Under the pieces are notes generated by a model, which saw only the letters and a program-made list of their open reading frames with translations, did no database searches and was not told where the DNA came from. From contig JAJZAM010000010.1 in assembly GCA_021799445.1 (NCBI GenBank), positions 1 through 36,781 on the forward strand: a DNA stretch of 36,781 nucleotides, in the 5' to 3' direction. Below are positions 26,529-34,485 of this stretch, piece by piece. The stretch comes from Actinomycetes bacterium (GTDB lineage Bacteria > Actinomycetota > Acidimicrobiia > Acidimicrobiales > Palsa-688). The position numbers and the translations under genes were made by a program. Within the stretch, counting starts at the first letter, position 1. Every line of letters starts with the position of its first letter.

Positions 26529-27724
26529 GGGGAGTCTCCAACCTTCAGCGTCACCAACGACCCGCTCCTAGTAGTGGCTGCAAGAATGTCACAATCGTGT
26601 CGACTGGGAATGCTCCTCAATGCCACGGCGCCCGGGACATGAGCGATCATTCTTCCCCGGGCAACTCCGCCGGGACCCGGCCAGGCCGGGAAGGCCCAGA
26701 TGTTACCGCTGCCCTGGTCGAGCAGGGCTGGCATCACCTTCGAGCACGTCCAGCGTCCCGACGTGAGCGATAGGGGCCCCGCCGAGCTGGTTGACAGCTC
26801 CAAAGGTCCGGAAGGTCCGACAACGGTCACTGTCCGGGCGCTGTTCGCAGTCCGGCTTTGCGGGTCGGTCCTGCCCCAGACGGTGACACGGACGACTAGC
26901 CCCATCACCACGGCCGCTACTAGGGCCAAGCCAACGAACTTTCCTTGAGGCTTAGCCCGCACGCGGGCCCGAAGCGCCCCGGGCGCACTGGGTAACCGGG
27001 TTTCTACTTGACCGCCTCCGGACCTGGCGCTGCTTGGACCTTCCTCGACGCTGTCCCCGGAGGGCATGCGGCCTGGCGGTCCGGCGGCGCCAACCGTGTC
27101 AGCCTGCGAACTTCGGGAGTACTTCGATAGGCGCCTTGCCAGTTCCCGCAGCCAGCTTTCGTCTCGCCCCCCGCTCGCGTCTTCTAGCATTCGGCTAAGT
27201 GCCCTGTCGACGCTGCGGTTGGTGGCTTTACGGACCCTTGTGATACGCACACAGCCACGGCCTTTTATCGAGGATCTTCTTGGCAGGTAGTCGACGAGAC
27301 GGTCCTCAATGAGAGATGCCACAGCCCTACGGTCAAGGCGGGCCAGCCGGTGACGCTCGGTTGGGTCCCTGGGCCAGCGTGCACTTCCGAAACCGCATAG
27401 CACCGGGTGGCCGTCGGCGTCCAAGATCACATGCTCGGCGGTGATTGCCGCGTGAACGCATCCGATTCCGTGCAGGTCCCCTACGGTGGTGCACAAGGCT
27501 GCGCCCCACGCGGCAGTCACGTGCGGGGCTTGAGTTGGCACGGCGCGGAGGTCTCTGCCATGGACGCGTCGCAAAGATATACGCCCGTCTGTCGCAGATA
27601 CCAGGCTTACAACACCGGGGTGAGCGACAGCCCGAAGTGTCGCTGCCTCTTCGCGCAGCCGTTGCCTCTCTTCGTCGTTGGAGGATACCTTCTCTACAAG
27701 TACATCTCCAAGAACTACCTTCAT
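26525..27724 (-). CDS. Membrane-anchored protein kinase-like protein (probable pseudokinase)
   Basis: 399 residues from the ATG at 27724. Residues 1-160 resemble a Ser/Thr kinase core (EEAATLRAVAHPGVVSLVSATDGRISLRRVHGRDL; LHGIGCVHAAITAEHVILDADGHPVLCGFGSARWPRD). The catalytic HRD is HAA (91-93) and DFG is GFG (111-113), so both key aspartates are gone. No Gly-rich loop is visible at the N-terminus. A linker leads to one transmembrane helix (about 262-284) and an outer domain of about 115 residues with two Cys. It may be a non-catalytic scaffold or nucleotide sensor. The upstream region has AATATA (minus strand TATATT) 8 bases before ATG and no Shine-Dalgarno, so the mRNA may be leaderless. Confidence 0.72.
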   Translation of the reverse strand: MKVVLGDVLVEKVSSNDEERQRLREEAATLRAVAHPGVVSLVSATDGRISLRRVHGRDLRAVPTQAPHVTAAWGAALCTTVGDLHGIGCVHAAITAEHVILDADGHPVLCGFGSARWPRDPTERHRLARLDRRAVASLIEDRLVDYLPRRSSIKGRGCVRITRVRKATNRSVDRALSRMLEDASGGRDESWLRELARRLSKYSRSSQADTVGAAGPPGRMPSGDSVEEGPSSARSGGGQVETRLPSAPGALRARVRAKPQGKFVGLALVAAVVMGLVVRVTVWGRTDPQSRTANSARTVTVVGPSGPLELSTSSAGPLSLTSGRWTCSKVMPALLDQGSGNIWAFPAWPGPGGVARGRMIAHVPGAVALRSIPSRHDCDILAATTRSGSLVTLKVGDSP

Positions 27725-27847
27725 ACAATGAAAATATAAGAAACATCTTGAAAAAGCAAGTAGATTTGTTGTTGGGTTGCGTAAAGCCAGAACCAGATCC
27801 TCCGGGCTGCGTACGATCCGCATCCCGGCGCGTAGGAGAATAGGGAC
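27725..27847. promoter_or_regulatory. Divergent intergenic region, unusually A/T-rich
   Basis: 123 bp between the pseudokinase gene (minus) and the ribokinase gene (plus). About 60 bp of it are A/T-rich in otherwise high-GC DNA. It contains a minus-strand -10-like TATATT (27733-27738) and an imperfect inverted repeat CTTG-AAAAAG-CAAG. The ribokinase ribosome-binding site (AGGAG) is at its right end. Probably holds both promoters. Confidence 0.4.
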
Positions 27848-28861
27848 ATGGCAGACCAACGCCCCGGCGTGCTCGTGTTCGGTTCGCTCAACGTCGACCA
27901 TGTACTTCGGGTGCAGCGCCTGCCAAGGTCAGGGGAGACTGTTCTGTCACGGGACTATCAGTGCTACCCCGGAGGTAAAGGAAGAAACCAGGCTGTCGCG
28001 GTCGCCGCGGCGGGTGGAAGGGTGTCGATCGCCGGGACGGTCGGCGACGACGGGGCTGGGAAGCTGCTCTTAGCGGACGTAGACCGAGCCGGCGTAGAGC
28101 GCTCGATGGTGCAAATCGTGCCCGAGACACCCACCGGTGTGGCCCTCATCACGGTGGACGATGACGGCGAGAACACGATCGTCGTTCACCCGGGGGCGAA
28201 CTCTTGCGCAAAGCCCGTCGAGGCGGAGGCTTTGGACCAGGGCGCATATCGGGTTGTGCTGTGCTGTTTGGAAGTGCCCCTTGCTAGCGTCGAGGCCACC
28301 TTGGGCGCGGCACGGTCTGAGGGCTTGATTACCGTGGTCAACGCGTCACCTTTGGACGCCGCTGCCGACGAGACTTTGGAGGTTGTGCTTTTGAGAGCCG
28401 ACGTTGTCGTCGTAAACCGCTCCGAGGCTGTCGCCCTGGCTGGACGCCTTTCCCGTAGGCGTTTCGCCCAAACCAATACCGCCAAGAAGTGGTCCGGCGG
28501 GTCGAACCCCACAGAGGAACCTGAGATTCCGGTTGAGCGCCTTGCGCAGGATATAGGCTCGTGGCTTGTTGGGGATGGACCTGCATCTCGACGGCTCCCG
28601 AAGCTGATAGTCACGCTGGGTGCTGAGGGGGTGGTATATGTGGACGCTGAGGGCGTCCACAGCGTGCCCGCCTACGAGGTGAAAGTGGAAAGTACCGTTG
28701 GTGCGGGAGACGCTTTCGCCGGCGTGCTGTGCCACGCGCTTGCCTGCGAACATCAGATCGAAGCGGCAGTGAAGCTGGCTGTGGCAGCTGGCGCAGCGCA
28801 AGTTTCAGTGGGTTTGTCGCCCACCTCGCTTGCTGAGATCGTCCGTCGGCCGGTCTCATGA
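27848..28861 (+). CDS. rbsK: Ribokinase (PfkB family)
   Basis: Phosphorylates ribose to ribose-5-phosphate. 337 residues of the PfkB fold: start GVLVFGSLNVDHVLRVQRLPRSGETV, first signature YPGGKGRNQAVAVAAAGG, and the second signature STVGAGDAFAGVLCHAL with the catalytic Asp. It is longer than average because of an insert of about 25 residues (RLSRRRFAQTNTAKKWSGGSNPTEEP) in the middle. Its neighbour two genes downstream, a nucleoside hydrolase, would release ribose from nucleosides, which supports ribose as substrate. AGGAG precedes the ATG. Confidence 0.88.
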   Translation: MADQRPGVLVFGSLNVDHVLRVQRLPRSGETVLSRDYQCYPGGKGRNQAVAVAAAGGRVSIAGTVGDDGAGKLLLADVDRAGVERSMVQIVPETPTGVALITVDDDGENTIVVHPGANSCAKPVEAEALDQGAYRVVLCCLEVPLASVEATLGAARSEGLITVVNASPLDAAADETLEVVLLRADVVVVNRSEAVALAGRLSRRRFAQTNTAKKWSGGSNPTEEPEIPVERLAQDIGSWLVGDGPASRRLPKLIVTLGAEGVVYVDAEGVHSVPAYEVKVESTVGAGDAFAGVLCHALACEHQIEAAVKLAVAAGAAQVSVGLSPTSLAEIVRRPVS

Positions 28862-28931
28862 ACGGCCCGGTTGTTGTCGCGGGGGACGTACCAACTCCCG
28901 GTAGAGCTCACTATGCGATGAGCCAGATGCT

Positions 28932-29645
28932 ATGAGTCAAGGCAGTTCGCGCCGGCCGGACCGTAGAAATGACCGCTTCGGGTACTGGCCGGTCACGGCT
29001 CCTTTCGTCGGGAGCTTGTTCGTGCTGATGCTGATCGCGCTGATCTTGATCAACGTCGCGGGATACGCATACGAGCGGGTCGGCCTTTCGGTCGGCTGGT
29101 TCCAGTTGATCATAATCGCCAGCATCCTGGGCAGTCGTGTCAACATCCCAGTGGCGCACTTTCCAGACGAGGAGCGGGTGGAAACAGCCCACGTGGTTGC
29201 TTTCGGAGTCCGCTACCGGGTGCCTACGATCCGCCATACGGGCAAGACGGTTTTGGCGGTCAACGTGGGAGGAGCCCTGATACCCACGGCCGTCTCTGCC
29301 TACCTAATCTACCACGACCATCTTTGGCTCCACGCCCTCGTCGCAGTCGCGTGCGTAGCGTTTGTCATGCGTCTGGTTGCACGACCCGTCGCTGGGATAG
29401 GGATCGTCACTCCCGCTCTCATACCCCCGGTAACCGCTGCGATCGTAGCAACCCTCGTTGGAGCGCCCGCTACAGCAGCCCTGGCTTACGTGTGCGGCAC
29501 GCTCGGCACGCTCATAGGTGCTGACATCATGAACCTGCCCAGGATCAGGAATCTGGGCGCGCCCATAGCCTCCGTGGGCGGAGCTGGCACTTTCGACGGT
29601 GTGTTCCTCGCGGGCATCTTGGCCGTCGTCATAGCAACCCTGTGA
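28932..29645 (+). CDS. DUF1614-like integral membrane protein
   Basis: 237 residues with five to seven hydrophobic segments: APFVGSLFVLMLIALILINVAGYAY, WFQLIIIASILGS, VNVGGALIPTAVSAYLIY, LHALVAVACVAFVMRL, IPPVTAAIVATLVGAPATAALAYVCG, and the end VFLAGILAVVIATL. The C-terminal IGADIMNLPRIRNLGAPIASVGGAGTFDGVFLAGI resembles the conserved end of DUF1614 proteins. No function is known for that family that I can name. It sits between a ribokinase and a nucleoside hydrolase, 10 bp before the latter, so a part in nucleoside or ribose uptake is a reasonable guess only. Confidence 0.7.
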   Translation: MSQGSSRRPDRRNDRFGYWPVTAPFVGSLFVLMLIALILINVAGYAYERVGLSVGWFQLIIIASILGSRVNIPVAHFPDEERVETAHVVAFGVRYRVPTIRHTGKTVLAVNVGGALIPTAVSAYLIYHDHLWLHALVAVACVAFVMRLVARPVAGIGIVTPALIPPVTAAIVATLVGAPATAALAYVCGTLGTLIGADIMNLPRIRNLGAPIASVGGAGTFDGVFLAGILAVVIATL

Positions 29646-29655
29646 TCGGAGCGTC

Positions 29656-30633
29656 ATGCCTGCTATCAAGTTGATCCTCGACGGCGACTACGGAATCGAC
29701 GACGCCCTGGCCGGGCTGTACTTGTGCCACCAACCGGAGGTGGAGATCCTCGCGGTCGGCACGGTGCACGGAAATGCCACAGCGGACGCGGCGGCGAAGA
29801 ACGCATTGTCCGTCATGGACCTGGGAGGGCGTCCCGGTGTGCCCGTCGCTGTCGGAGCGCGCAGGCCGCTAGCTCAACCAGTTGACATCTCTGCAATAGT
29901 GCACGGAGAAGACGGCCTAGGCGGGAGGGCGCCACGGCTGCGCTCAGGGAGGGAACCTTCGGACATCCCAGCGGCGCTGCAGATAGTCCAGACGGTGCTC
30001 GACCACCCCGGAGAATGCACGATCGTCGCGACGGGTCCGCTCACCAATCTCGCTCTGGCCTTGATGCTCGAACCCGACGTGGCTTTGATGGTCGAAAAGG
30101 TAGTGCTCATGGGTGGGACAGTCGACCATCCCGGCAACATCAGCCCATACGCAGAAGCGAACATCGCCCACGATCCCGAGGCTGCCAAGCTAGTCTTCGA
30201 ATCGCCGTGGCCTGTCACTCAAGTTGGCTTGGACGTCACGATGTCGGCTTGGCTCGGCCCGCAAGAACTGGAGAGGATCGAACGCAGCCAAACCTCCGCC
30301 GGCAGGTTCTGCTGGGACATTCTCCAGCATTATCTACAGTTCTACTCGAGTCGCCACAGACGCCCCGGCTGCCCCCTGCACGACCCGAGCGCAGCGCTCG
30401 TCGCTTTGGACCCGAGCCTCGTGTCGGGGTATTTCTCAGCTCCGGTCGATGTGGAGCTGCGCTCGGAGATCAACAGGGGGATGTTGATAGTCGACAGGCG
30501 CGAGTTCGCAGCCGAGGGTCGCGAGCCACGAATGCCTCACGTGGATATCGTGACCGAGCTAGAAAACGAAAGGCTCATCTCAACCTTCTTAGACGGCCTA
30601 CTGGCAGGTCCGCGCACGGCTCAACAGCGCTGA
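29656..30633 (+). CDS. Nucleoside hydrolase (IUNH family)
   Basis: Hydrolyses ribonucleosides to base and ribose. 325 residues. The calcium-site motif reads LDGDYGIDDALAG (Asp9, Asp11, Asp15, Asp16), the family's DxDxGxDDA. IVATGPLTNLALAL, VVLMGGTVDHPGNISPYAEANIAHDPEAA and the C-terminal CPLHDPSAALVALDP with the conserved His/Asp are present. The ribokinase upstream would phosphorylate the released ribose. GGAG lies 6 bases before the ATG. The base specificity cannot be told from the sequence. Confidence 0.9.
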   Translation: MPAIKLILDGDYGIDDALAGLYLCHQPEVEILAVGTVHGNATADAAAKNALSVMDLGGRPGVPVAVGARRPLAQPVDISAIVHGEDGLGGRAPRLRSGREPSDIPAALQIVQTVLDHPGECTIVATGPLTNLALALMLEPDVALMVEKVVLMGGTVDHPGNISPYAEANIAHDPEAAKLVFESPWPVTQVGLDVTMSAWLGPQELERIERSQTSAGRFCWDILQHYLQFYSSRHRRPGCPLHDPSAALVALDPSLVSGYFSAPVDVELRSEINRGMLIVDRREFAAEGREPRMPHVDIVTELENERLISTFLDGLLAGPRTAQQR

Positions 30634-30634
30634 C

Positions 30635-30840
30635 CATCTACTCACCGAAGAGTCCGGCATCTCGCCAGCCTGCCGACGGCCTTTCGACATCGTCGATCCT
30701 GAGGCCGCTGTTGAGAAAGCTCTCCGGAACCTCGTAGGGTACGGGCCGTTGGAGCCTCTGCTGGCCGAGGCCGACGTGTGGGAGATTATGGTTAACGGGC
30801 CGTCGTCGATCTTCGTGAAGCGGCGTTCGGGTCGGGGTGG
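30635..30840 (+). pseudogene. TadA/CpaF pilus-assembly ATPase fragment
   Basis: About 70 codons in one frame read …IVDPEAAVEKALRNLVGYGPLEPLLAEADVWEIMVNGPSSIFVKRR. LGxGPLEPLLxDPxVxEIMVNGPxxxxVER is the N-terminal hallmark of TadA/CpaF, the ATPase of the tad (flp) pilus and type IV secretion relatives. No start codon, ATPase domain or Walker motif follows. The frame runs straight into the next gene, an unrelated hydrolase. It is a broken-off piece marking a rearrangement breakpoint. Confidence 0.75.
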
Positions 30841-30892
30841 GTTCCACGACCATATCGGCAGGGACCGCCAAATAGTAGAAAGTGAGCTTGCA

Positions 30893-31723
30893 ATGACCAC
30901 TGCACAAGACGACGACCCCGAAGTGGGCGGTTGGATCGATGCCGCCGGTATAAAAACGAACTACCATGACGTCGGGGCGGGAAAGCCGGTCATTTTGTTG
31001 CACGGGTCAGGACCGGGGGTGACAGCCTGGGCTAACTGGCGTCTCAACATCGGTCCGATCTCGGAGCACTTCAGGGTGATCGCTCCGGACCTGGTCGGCT
31101 TCGGGCTCACCGAGCGGCCATCGGACATCCGCTACAGCCTGGACACTTGGGTTGCCCATCTCAACGGTTTGATGGACTCGCTGGGGTTGGAGAAAGCTTC
31201 TTTGGTGGGTAACAGTTTCGGAGGTGCCCTGGCGCTCGCCACCGCCGTGCGCAGCCCGGAGAGGGTAGACCGTCTCGTTTTAATGGGAAGCGCGGGCGTG
31301 TCCTTCGAGTTGACTGCAGGCCTAGACGCCGTGTGGGGTTTCGAGCCGAGCTTGGAGAACATGCGCCGCTTGCTTGACCTGTTCGCTTACGACCGTTCGC
31401 TTGTCAGCGACGAACTGGCCGAGATGCGCCTCCGTGCAGCGACGCTGCCCGGAGTTCAAGAGGCTTTCGCCTCCATGTTCCCCGCTCCCCGCCAGCGCTG
31501 GGTGGACGCGCTGGCCTCCGACGAGTCGAAGATCTCCAAGCTCGGGCACAAGACCCTGATCGTGCACGGCAGGGAGGATCGCGTGGTGCCACTCGCATCT
31601 TCTCTGCGGCTTTTCGAACTGATCGACGACTCCGAGTTGCACGTTTTCGGCAGGTGCGGCCACTGGACTCAAATCGAACACCGTGACCGTTTCAACACTC
31701 TCGTCGCCGACTTTCTAGCGTGA
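30893..31723 (+). CDS. Alpha/beta hydrolase for meta-cleavage products (2-hydroxymuconate-semialdehyde hydrolase-like)
   Basis: 276 residues. Resembles DmpD/XylF/TodF-type enzymes that hydrolyse C-C bonds of extradiol ring-fission products, releasing an acid and 2-hydroxypenta-2,4-dienoate. Seen are LLHGSGPGVTAWANWR (oxyanion region), the nucleophile elbow GNSFGG (Ser108), VHGREDRVVPL (Asp) and GRCGHWTQIEHRDRF (His). The ATG at 30893 with an AGTGAG-like site is preferred; the frame is open further upstream through the TadA fragment. The family handles both semialdehydes and ring-cleaved ketones, so the precise substrate is open. Confidence 0.85.
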   Translation: MTTAQDDDPEVGGWIDAAGIKTNYHDVGAGKPVILLHGSGPGVTAWANWRLNIGPISEHFRVIAPDLVGFGLTERPSDIRYSLDTWVAHLNGLMDSLGLEKASLVGNSFGGALALATAVRSPERVDRLVLMGSAGVSFELTAGLDAVWGFEPSLENMRRLLDLFAYDRSLVSDELAEMRLRAATLPGVQEAFASMFPAPRQRWVDALASDESKISKLGHKTLIVHGREDRVVPLASSLRLFELIDDSELHVFGRCGHWTQIEHRDRFNTLVADFLA

Positions 31724-31951
31724 ACAGTTTGCGGTGACGGCAGTCGCCAAGATAGGAGCCGGCACACCGGCCGGGAAGCACCCTCAACCTCCCTCATGGC
31801 CGGGCTGTGCAGGCAGCTGCTCCTCAAGCCGCTCGGACCGAACAGACCGGCCTTGTAACCGGCCAGGTGGTGAGTGTTAATGGCGGGTCGAGGATGGGAT
31901 GAGCGTCCCCGGTGGGGGGAGGGGGATGGCTTGTCCGGGTGGGTGGCTGGT
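31724..31951. other. Non-coding gap between hydrolase and iclR
   Basis: 228 bp with no gene I can support. It holds a weak GCCGG-CACA-CCGGC hairpin (31758-31771) shortly after the hydrolase stop, a direct repeat of ACCGGCC near 31850, and a G-rich stretch (31900-31935) before the 3' end of iclR. The hairpin could act in termination but has no T run. Confidence 0.4.
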
Positions 31952-32725
31952 TTAGGTGGGCGGGTTGGTTCCGAGTGTTCGTTCTATTCCTAGGGCTGCG
32001 GTGCGGATGGCGGATCCGATTCGTTCTTCTTGGATGGTGTTTGCGGGTCCGGTTACTGATATTGCGGCTACTGCTTGGTTGTTGGCGAGGATTGGTGTGG
32101 CTACGCAGTGTATTCCGAGGGCGTTCTCGTCTCGGTCGAACGCGAGAAGTGTTTTGCGGGTGGCGGCTAGCTCTTCGAGGAGGAGTTTCGGGTTTGTGAT
32201 GGTGTAGGGGGTGCGGGCTTGGAGGCGGCCTGTTTTGATGATCTGGGCTGCGGTTTGGGGGTTGAAGGCTAGTAGTGCTTTTCCTACGCCTGTGCTGTAG
32301 GCGGGTAGCCGGCCGCCGACACGCGACGCGAGTTGGCGTTGTTTTTGGTGTCCTTGGATGCGTTCGATGTAGAGGACTTCGGTTCCGTCGAGGACGGCTA
32401 GGTGGACGGTTTGGTGGGTGACTTCGTATAGGTCTTCCATGAATGGTAGGGCTGCTTCGCGTAGGTCGCGTTTGCGGGTGACGTGCTCGCCGATCTCGAA
32501 CATGCGCAGTCCGAGTTGGTAGGCCGGGCCGGTTCGTTCTAGGGCTCCGAGGGACACTAGGGAGGCTAGGAGCCGGTGGGCGGTGCTTTTGGGCAGGCTG
32601 GTGCGTCGGGTGATGTCGGCGAGGGTTAGTTTCTCGGCGGGTCCTCGGCAGAAGGCGTCGAGTATGTCGAAGCAGCGGCTGAGCAGTTCTGCCGGCTCGG
32701 GGTTCGTTTCGTCTACCTGCCCCAC
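31952..32725 (-). CDS. IclR family transcriptional regulator
   Basis: 257 residues: N-terminal winged helix-turn-helix (LLSRCFDILDAFCRGPAEKLTLADITRRTSLPKSTAHRLLASLVSLGALER) and an IclR effector-binding domain (LAVLDGTEVLYIERIQGHQKQRQLASRVGGRLPAYSTGVGKALLAF…ALGIHCVATPILANNQAVAAISVTGP). It is divergent from the hydratase operon, with 86 bp between the starts, so it probably controls that operon and itself in response to an aromatic compound or pathway intermediate. Activator and repressor roles both occur in the family. Confidence 0.92.
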   Translation of the reverse strand: MGQVDETNPEPAELLSRCFDILDAFCRGPAEKLTLADITRRTSLPKSTAHRLLASLVSLGALERTGPAYQLGLRMFEIGEHVTRKRDLREAALPFMEDLYEVTHQTVHLAVLDGTEVLYIERIQGHQKQRQLASRVGGRLPAYSTGVGKALLAFNPQTAAQIIKTGRLQARTPYTITNPKLLLEELAATRKTLLAFDRDENALGIHCVATPILANNQAVAAISVTGPANTIQEERIGSAIRTAALGIERTLGTNPPT

Positions 32726-32743
32726 ACCTTCGATACTAGTGTT

Positions 32744-32751
32744 CCACGTGG
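32744..32751. promoter_or_regulatory. Palindrome in iclR/hydratase promoter gap
   Basis: CCACGTGG, a perfect 8-bp palindrome within GTTCCACGTGGCGG, lies about midway in the 86-bp divergent gap. It is a candidate half or core of an IclR-family operator, which are often palindromes of about 14 bp with TTCC/GGAA arms; here the right arm does not match. Confidence 0.3.
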
Positions 32752-32811
32752 CGGGACGTTCGGGTTGGAGTGGGGGGTGGAGGACTGTACGGTCATGGTT
32801 GTGAGCCAGCG

Positions 32812-33684
32812 ATGTTCGATTATCTCCCGGAGCACGGGTTCCGCCGGCCGGTTTGGGAGGGCACGACGGTGACTGCGAGCGGGCAGGCCGTCGCGGAAGC
32901 GGCGGAACGGTTGTGGCGGGTGTATGAGACGGGAGTGGCGTGCGACCCGGTCCGGGATCTTGTTGGGGGAGGGGGCTTGGTTGACGCCTATTCGGTGCAG
33001 GAGTACAACACTCGCCGTTGGTTGGACGCCGGCCGGCGGCTTGCGGGGCGCAAGATCGGTTTGACGTCGGTGGCGGTGCAGGCCCAGTTGGGTGTCGACC
33101 AGCCCGACTATGGGATGTTGTTCGCGGATATGGCGGTGGATGAGGGCGCGGAGGTGGCTTTGGGTCGCCTTTTGCAGCCGAAGGTGGAGGCGGAGATAGC
33201 TTTCGTGTTGGGTCGGGACCTGCCCGAGCCCGACACTACGGCGGCGGAGGTGATGCGGGCGGTGGAGTTCGCGCTGCCGGCGATCGAGATCGTCGATTCG
33301 CGTGTGCGGGATTGGAAGATCAGTATCGTCGATACCGTGGCGGATAACGCCTCGTCGGGGTTGTACGTGCTCGGGTCACGCCCGGTGAGCTTGTCGGGGT
33401 TCGACCCGGTTATGTGCGGGATGGTCTTGGAACGCCGCGGTGAGCCGGTTTCTACGGGCGCCGGGCGGGCGTGTCTTGGCAGCCCGGTCTCCGCGGCGGC
33501 TTGGCTGGCTCGTACTATGGCTTCGGCTGGTTGGCCGCTGTCGGCGGGTGACGTGGTGCTTACCGGGGCTTTAGGCCCGATGGTCGCTGTCGAGCCTGGT
33601 GACGTGGTGGAGGCTCGCATTTCGGGGGTGGGGACGGTCACGGCGGCGTTCGCGTCGGCTCCGTCGGAGGGCGGGTCGCTGTGA
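32812..33684 (+). CDS. 2-oxopent-4-enoate hydratase (2-hydroxypenta-2,4-dienoate hydratase)
   Basis: Adds water to 2-hydroxypenta-2,4-dienoate to form 4-hydroxy-2-oxovalerate. 290 residues from the ATG at 32812; an earlier GTG at 32770 is possible. The MhpD/DmpE pattern is clear: GRKIGLTSVAVQAQLGVDQPDYGMLFADM, LLQPKVEAEIAFVLGRDL, ALPAIEIVDSRVRDWKISIVDTVADNASSGLYVLG and VVLTGALGPMVAVEPGD. The pattern KIGLTSxAVQxQLG separates it from the decarboxylase encoded next. First gene of the divergent operon; the next gene overlaps its stop by one base. Confidence 0.9.
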   Translation: MFDYLPEHGFRRPVWEGTTVTASGQAVAEAAERLWRVYETGVACDPVRDLVGGGGLVDAYSVQEYNTRRWLDAGRRLAGRKIGLTSVAVQAQLGVDQPDYGMLFADMAVDEGAEVALGRLLQPKVEAEIAFVLGRDLPEPDTTAAEVMRAVEFALPAIEIVDSRVRDWKISIVDTVADNASSGLYVLGSRPVSLSGFDPVMCGMVLERRGEPVSTGAGRACLGSPVSAAAWLARTMASAGWPLSAGDVVLTGALGPMVAVEPGDVVEARISGVGTVTAAFASAPSEGGSL

Positions 33685-34460
33685 TGGGCGAGATCCGCTC
33701 GCTTGTGGAGCTGGCAGCATGTGCTGATGACGCGGCCCGACAGGCTAGGGCGATCGCCCAGTTCTCTCACACCCAGGGTTTGAGCGTCGGGGACGCTTAC
33801 CGGGTGCAGGCGTTGTCGGTCGAGCGGCGCCTGGCTCGGGGTGAGCGGCGTGTGGGCATGAAGATGGGTTTGACGTCCAAGGCGAAGATGGTCCAAGTCG
33901 GCGTCGACCAGGTTATCTGGGGGCGTCTCACCGATGGGATGGCAGTGGCCGACGGGTCCGAGGTGTCACTGTCAGGTTATGTTCACCCGAGGGTCGAGCC
34001 GGAGATCGCCTATCTGATCGGCGAGCCGCTCGCTGGTAGCGTGTCGGCCGTCCAGGCTTTGGACGCTGTCGCTGGTGTCGCCCCGGCGGCGGAGATCATC
34101 GACTCGCGTTTCGAGAATTTCCGTTTCTCGCTGGCGGATGTCGTGGCGGACAACTCGTCGTGTTCTGGTTTCGTCGTTGGCGGCTGGTCCGACCCGTCGA
34201 CACCGGTCGACAATCTCGGGATCGTCTTGGAGGCCGACGGCCGTGCCGTGGAGATCGGGTCGAGCGCTGCGATCCTCGGTGACCCGGCGCGGTCTTTGGT
34301 CGCTGCGGCTCGAATGGCAGAGCAAGCAGGCGAAAGGTTGGAGCCGGGCTGGGTTGTTTTAGCAGGAGCCGCGACCGCGGCGATGCCGTTGCGGGCCGGC
34401 GTGTCGGTCCGGGTGATAGTCGAGCGGCTGGGCACAGTCGCTTTTACCGTCACCCCTTGA
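33684..34460 (+). CDS. 4-oxalocrotonate (2-oxo-3-hexenedioate) decarboxylase
   Basis: Decarboxylates 2-oxo-3-hexenedioate, the end of the dehydrogenase branch of catechol meta-cleavage. 258 residues from the ATG at 33684, which overlaps the hydratase stop (TGATG). XylI/DmpH-type motifs: VGMKMGLTSKAKMVQVGVDQVIWGRLTDGM, YVHPRVEPEIAYLIGEPL, AAEIIDSRFENFRFSLADVVADNSSCSGFVVG. It belongs to the same superfamily as the preceding hydratase, and the two are known to work as a complex. The semialdehyde dehydrogenase and tautomerase this branch needs are not in the window. Confidence 0.87.
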   Translation: MGEIRSLVELAACADDAARQARAIAQFSHTQGLSVGDAYRVQALSVERRLARGERRVGMKMGLTSKAKMVQVGVDQVIWGRLTDGMAVADGSEVSLSGYVHPRVEPEIAYLIGEPLAGSVSAVQALDAVAGVAPAAEIIDSRFENFRFSLADVVADNSSCSGFVVGGWSDPSTPVDNLGIVLEADGRAVEIGSSAAILGDPARSLVAAARMAEQAGERLEPGWVVLAGAATAAMPLRAGVSVRVIVERLGTVAFTVTP

Positions 34461-34485
34461 GCGTTAAGCGTTGAAAGGAGCTTTC

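Noticed and set aside
31900-31940. G-quadruplex in the G-rich stretch before iclR
   Set aside because: G runs are present but irregularly spaced and no function can be tied to them; recorded only as part of the gap.
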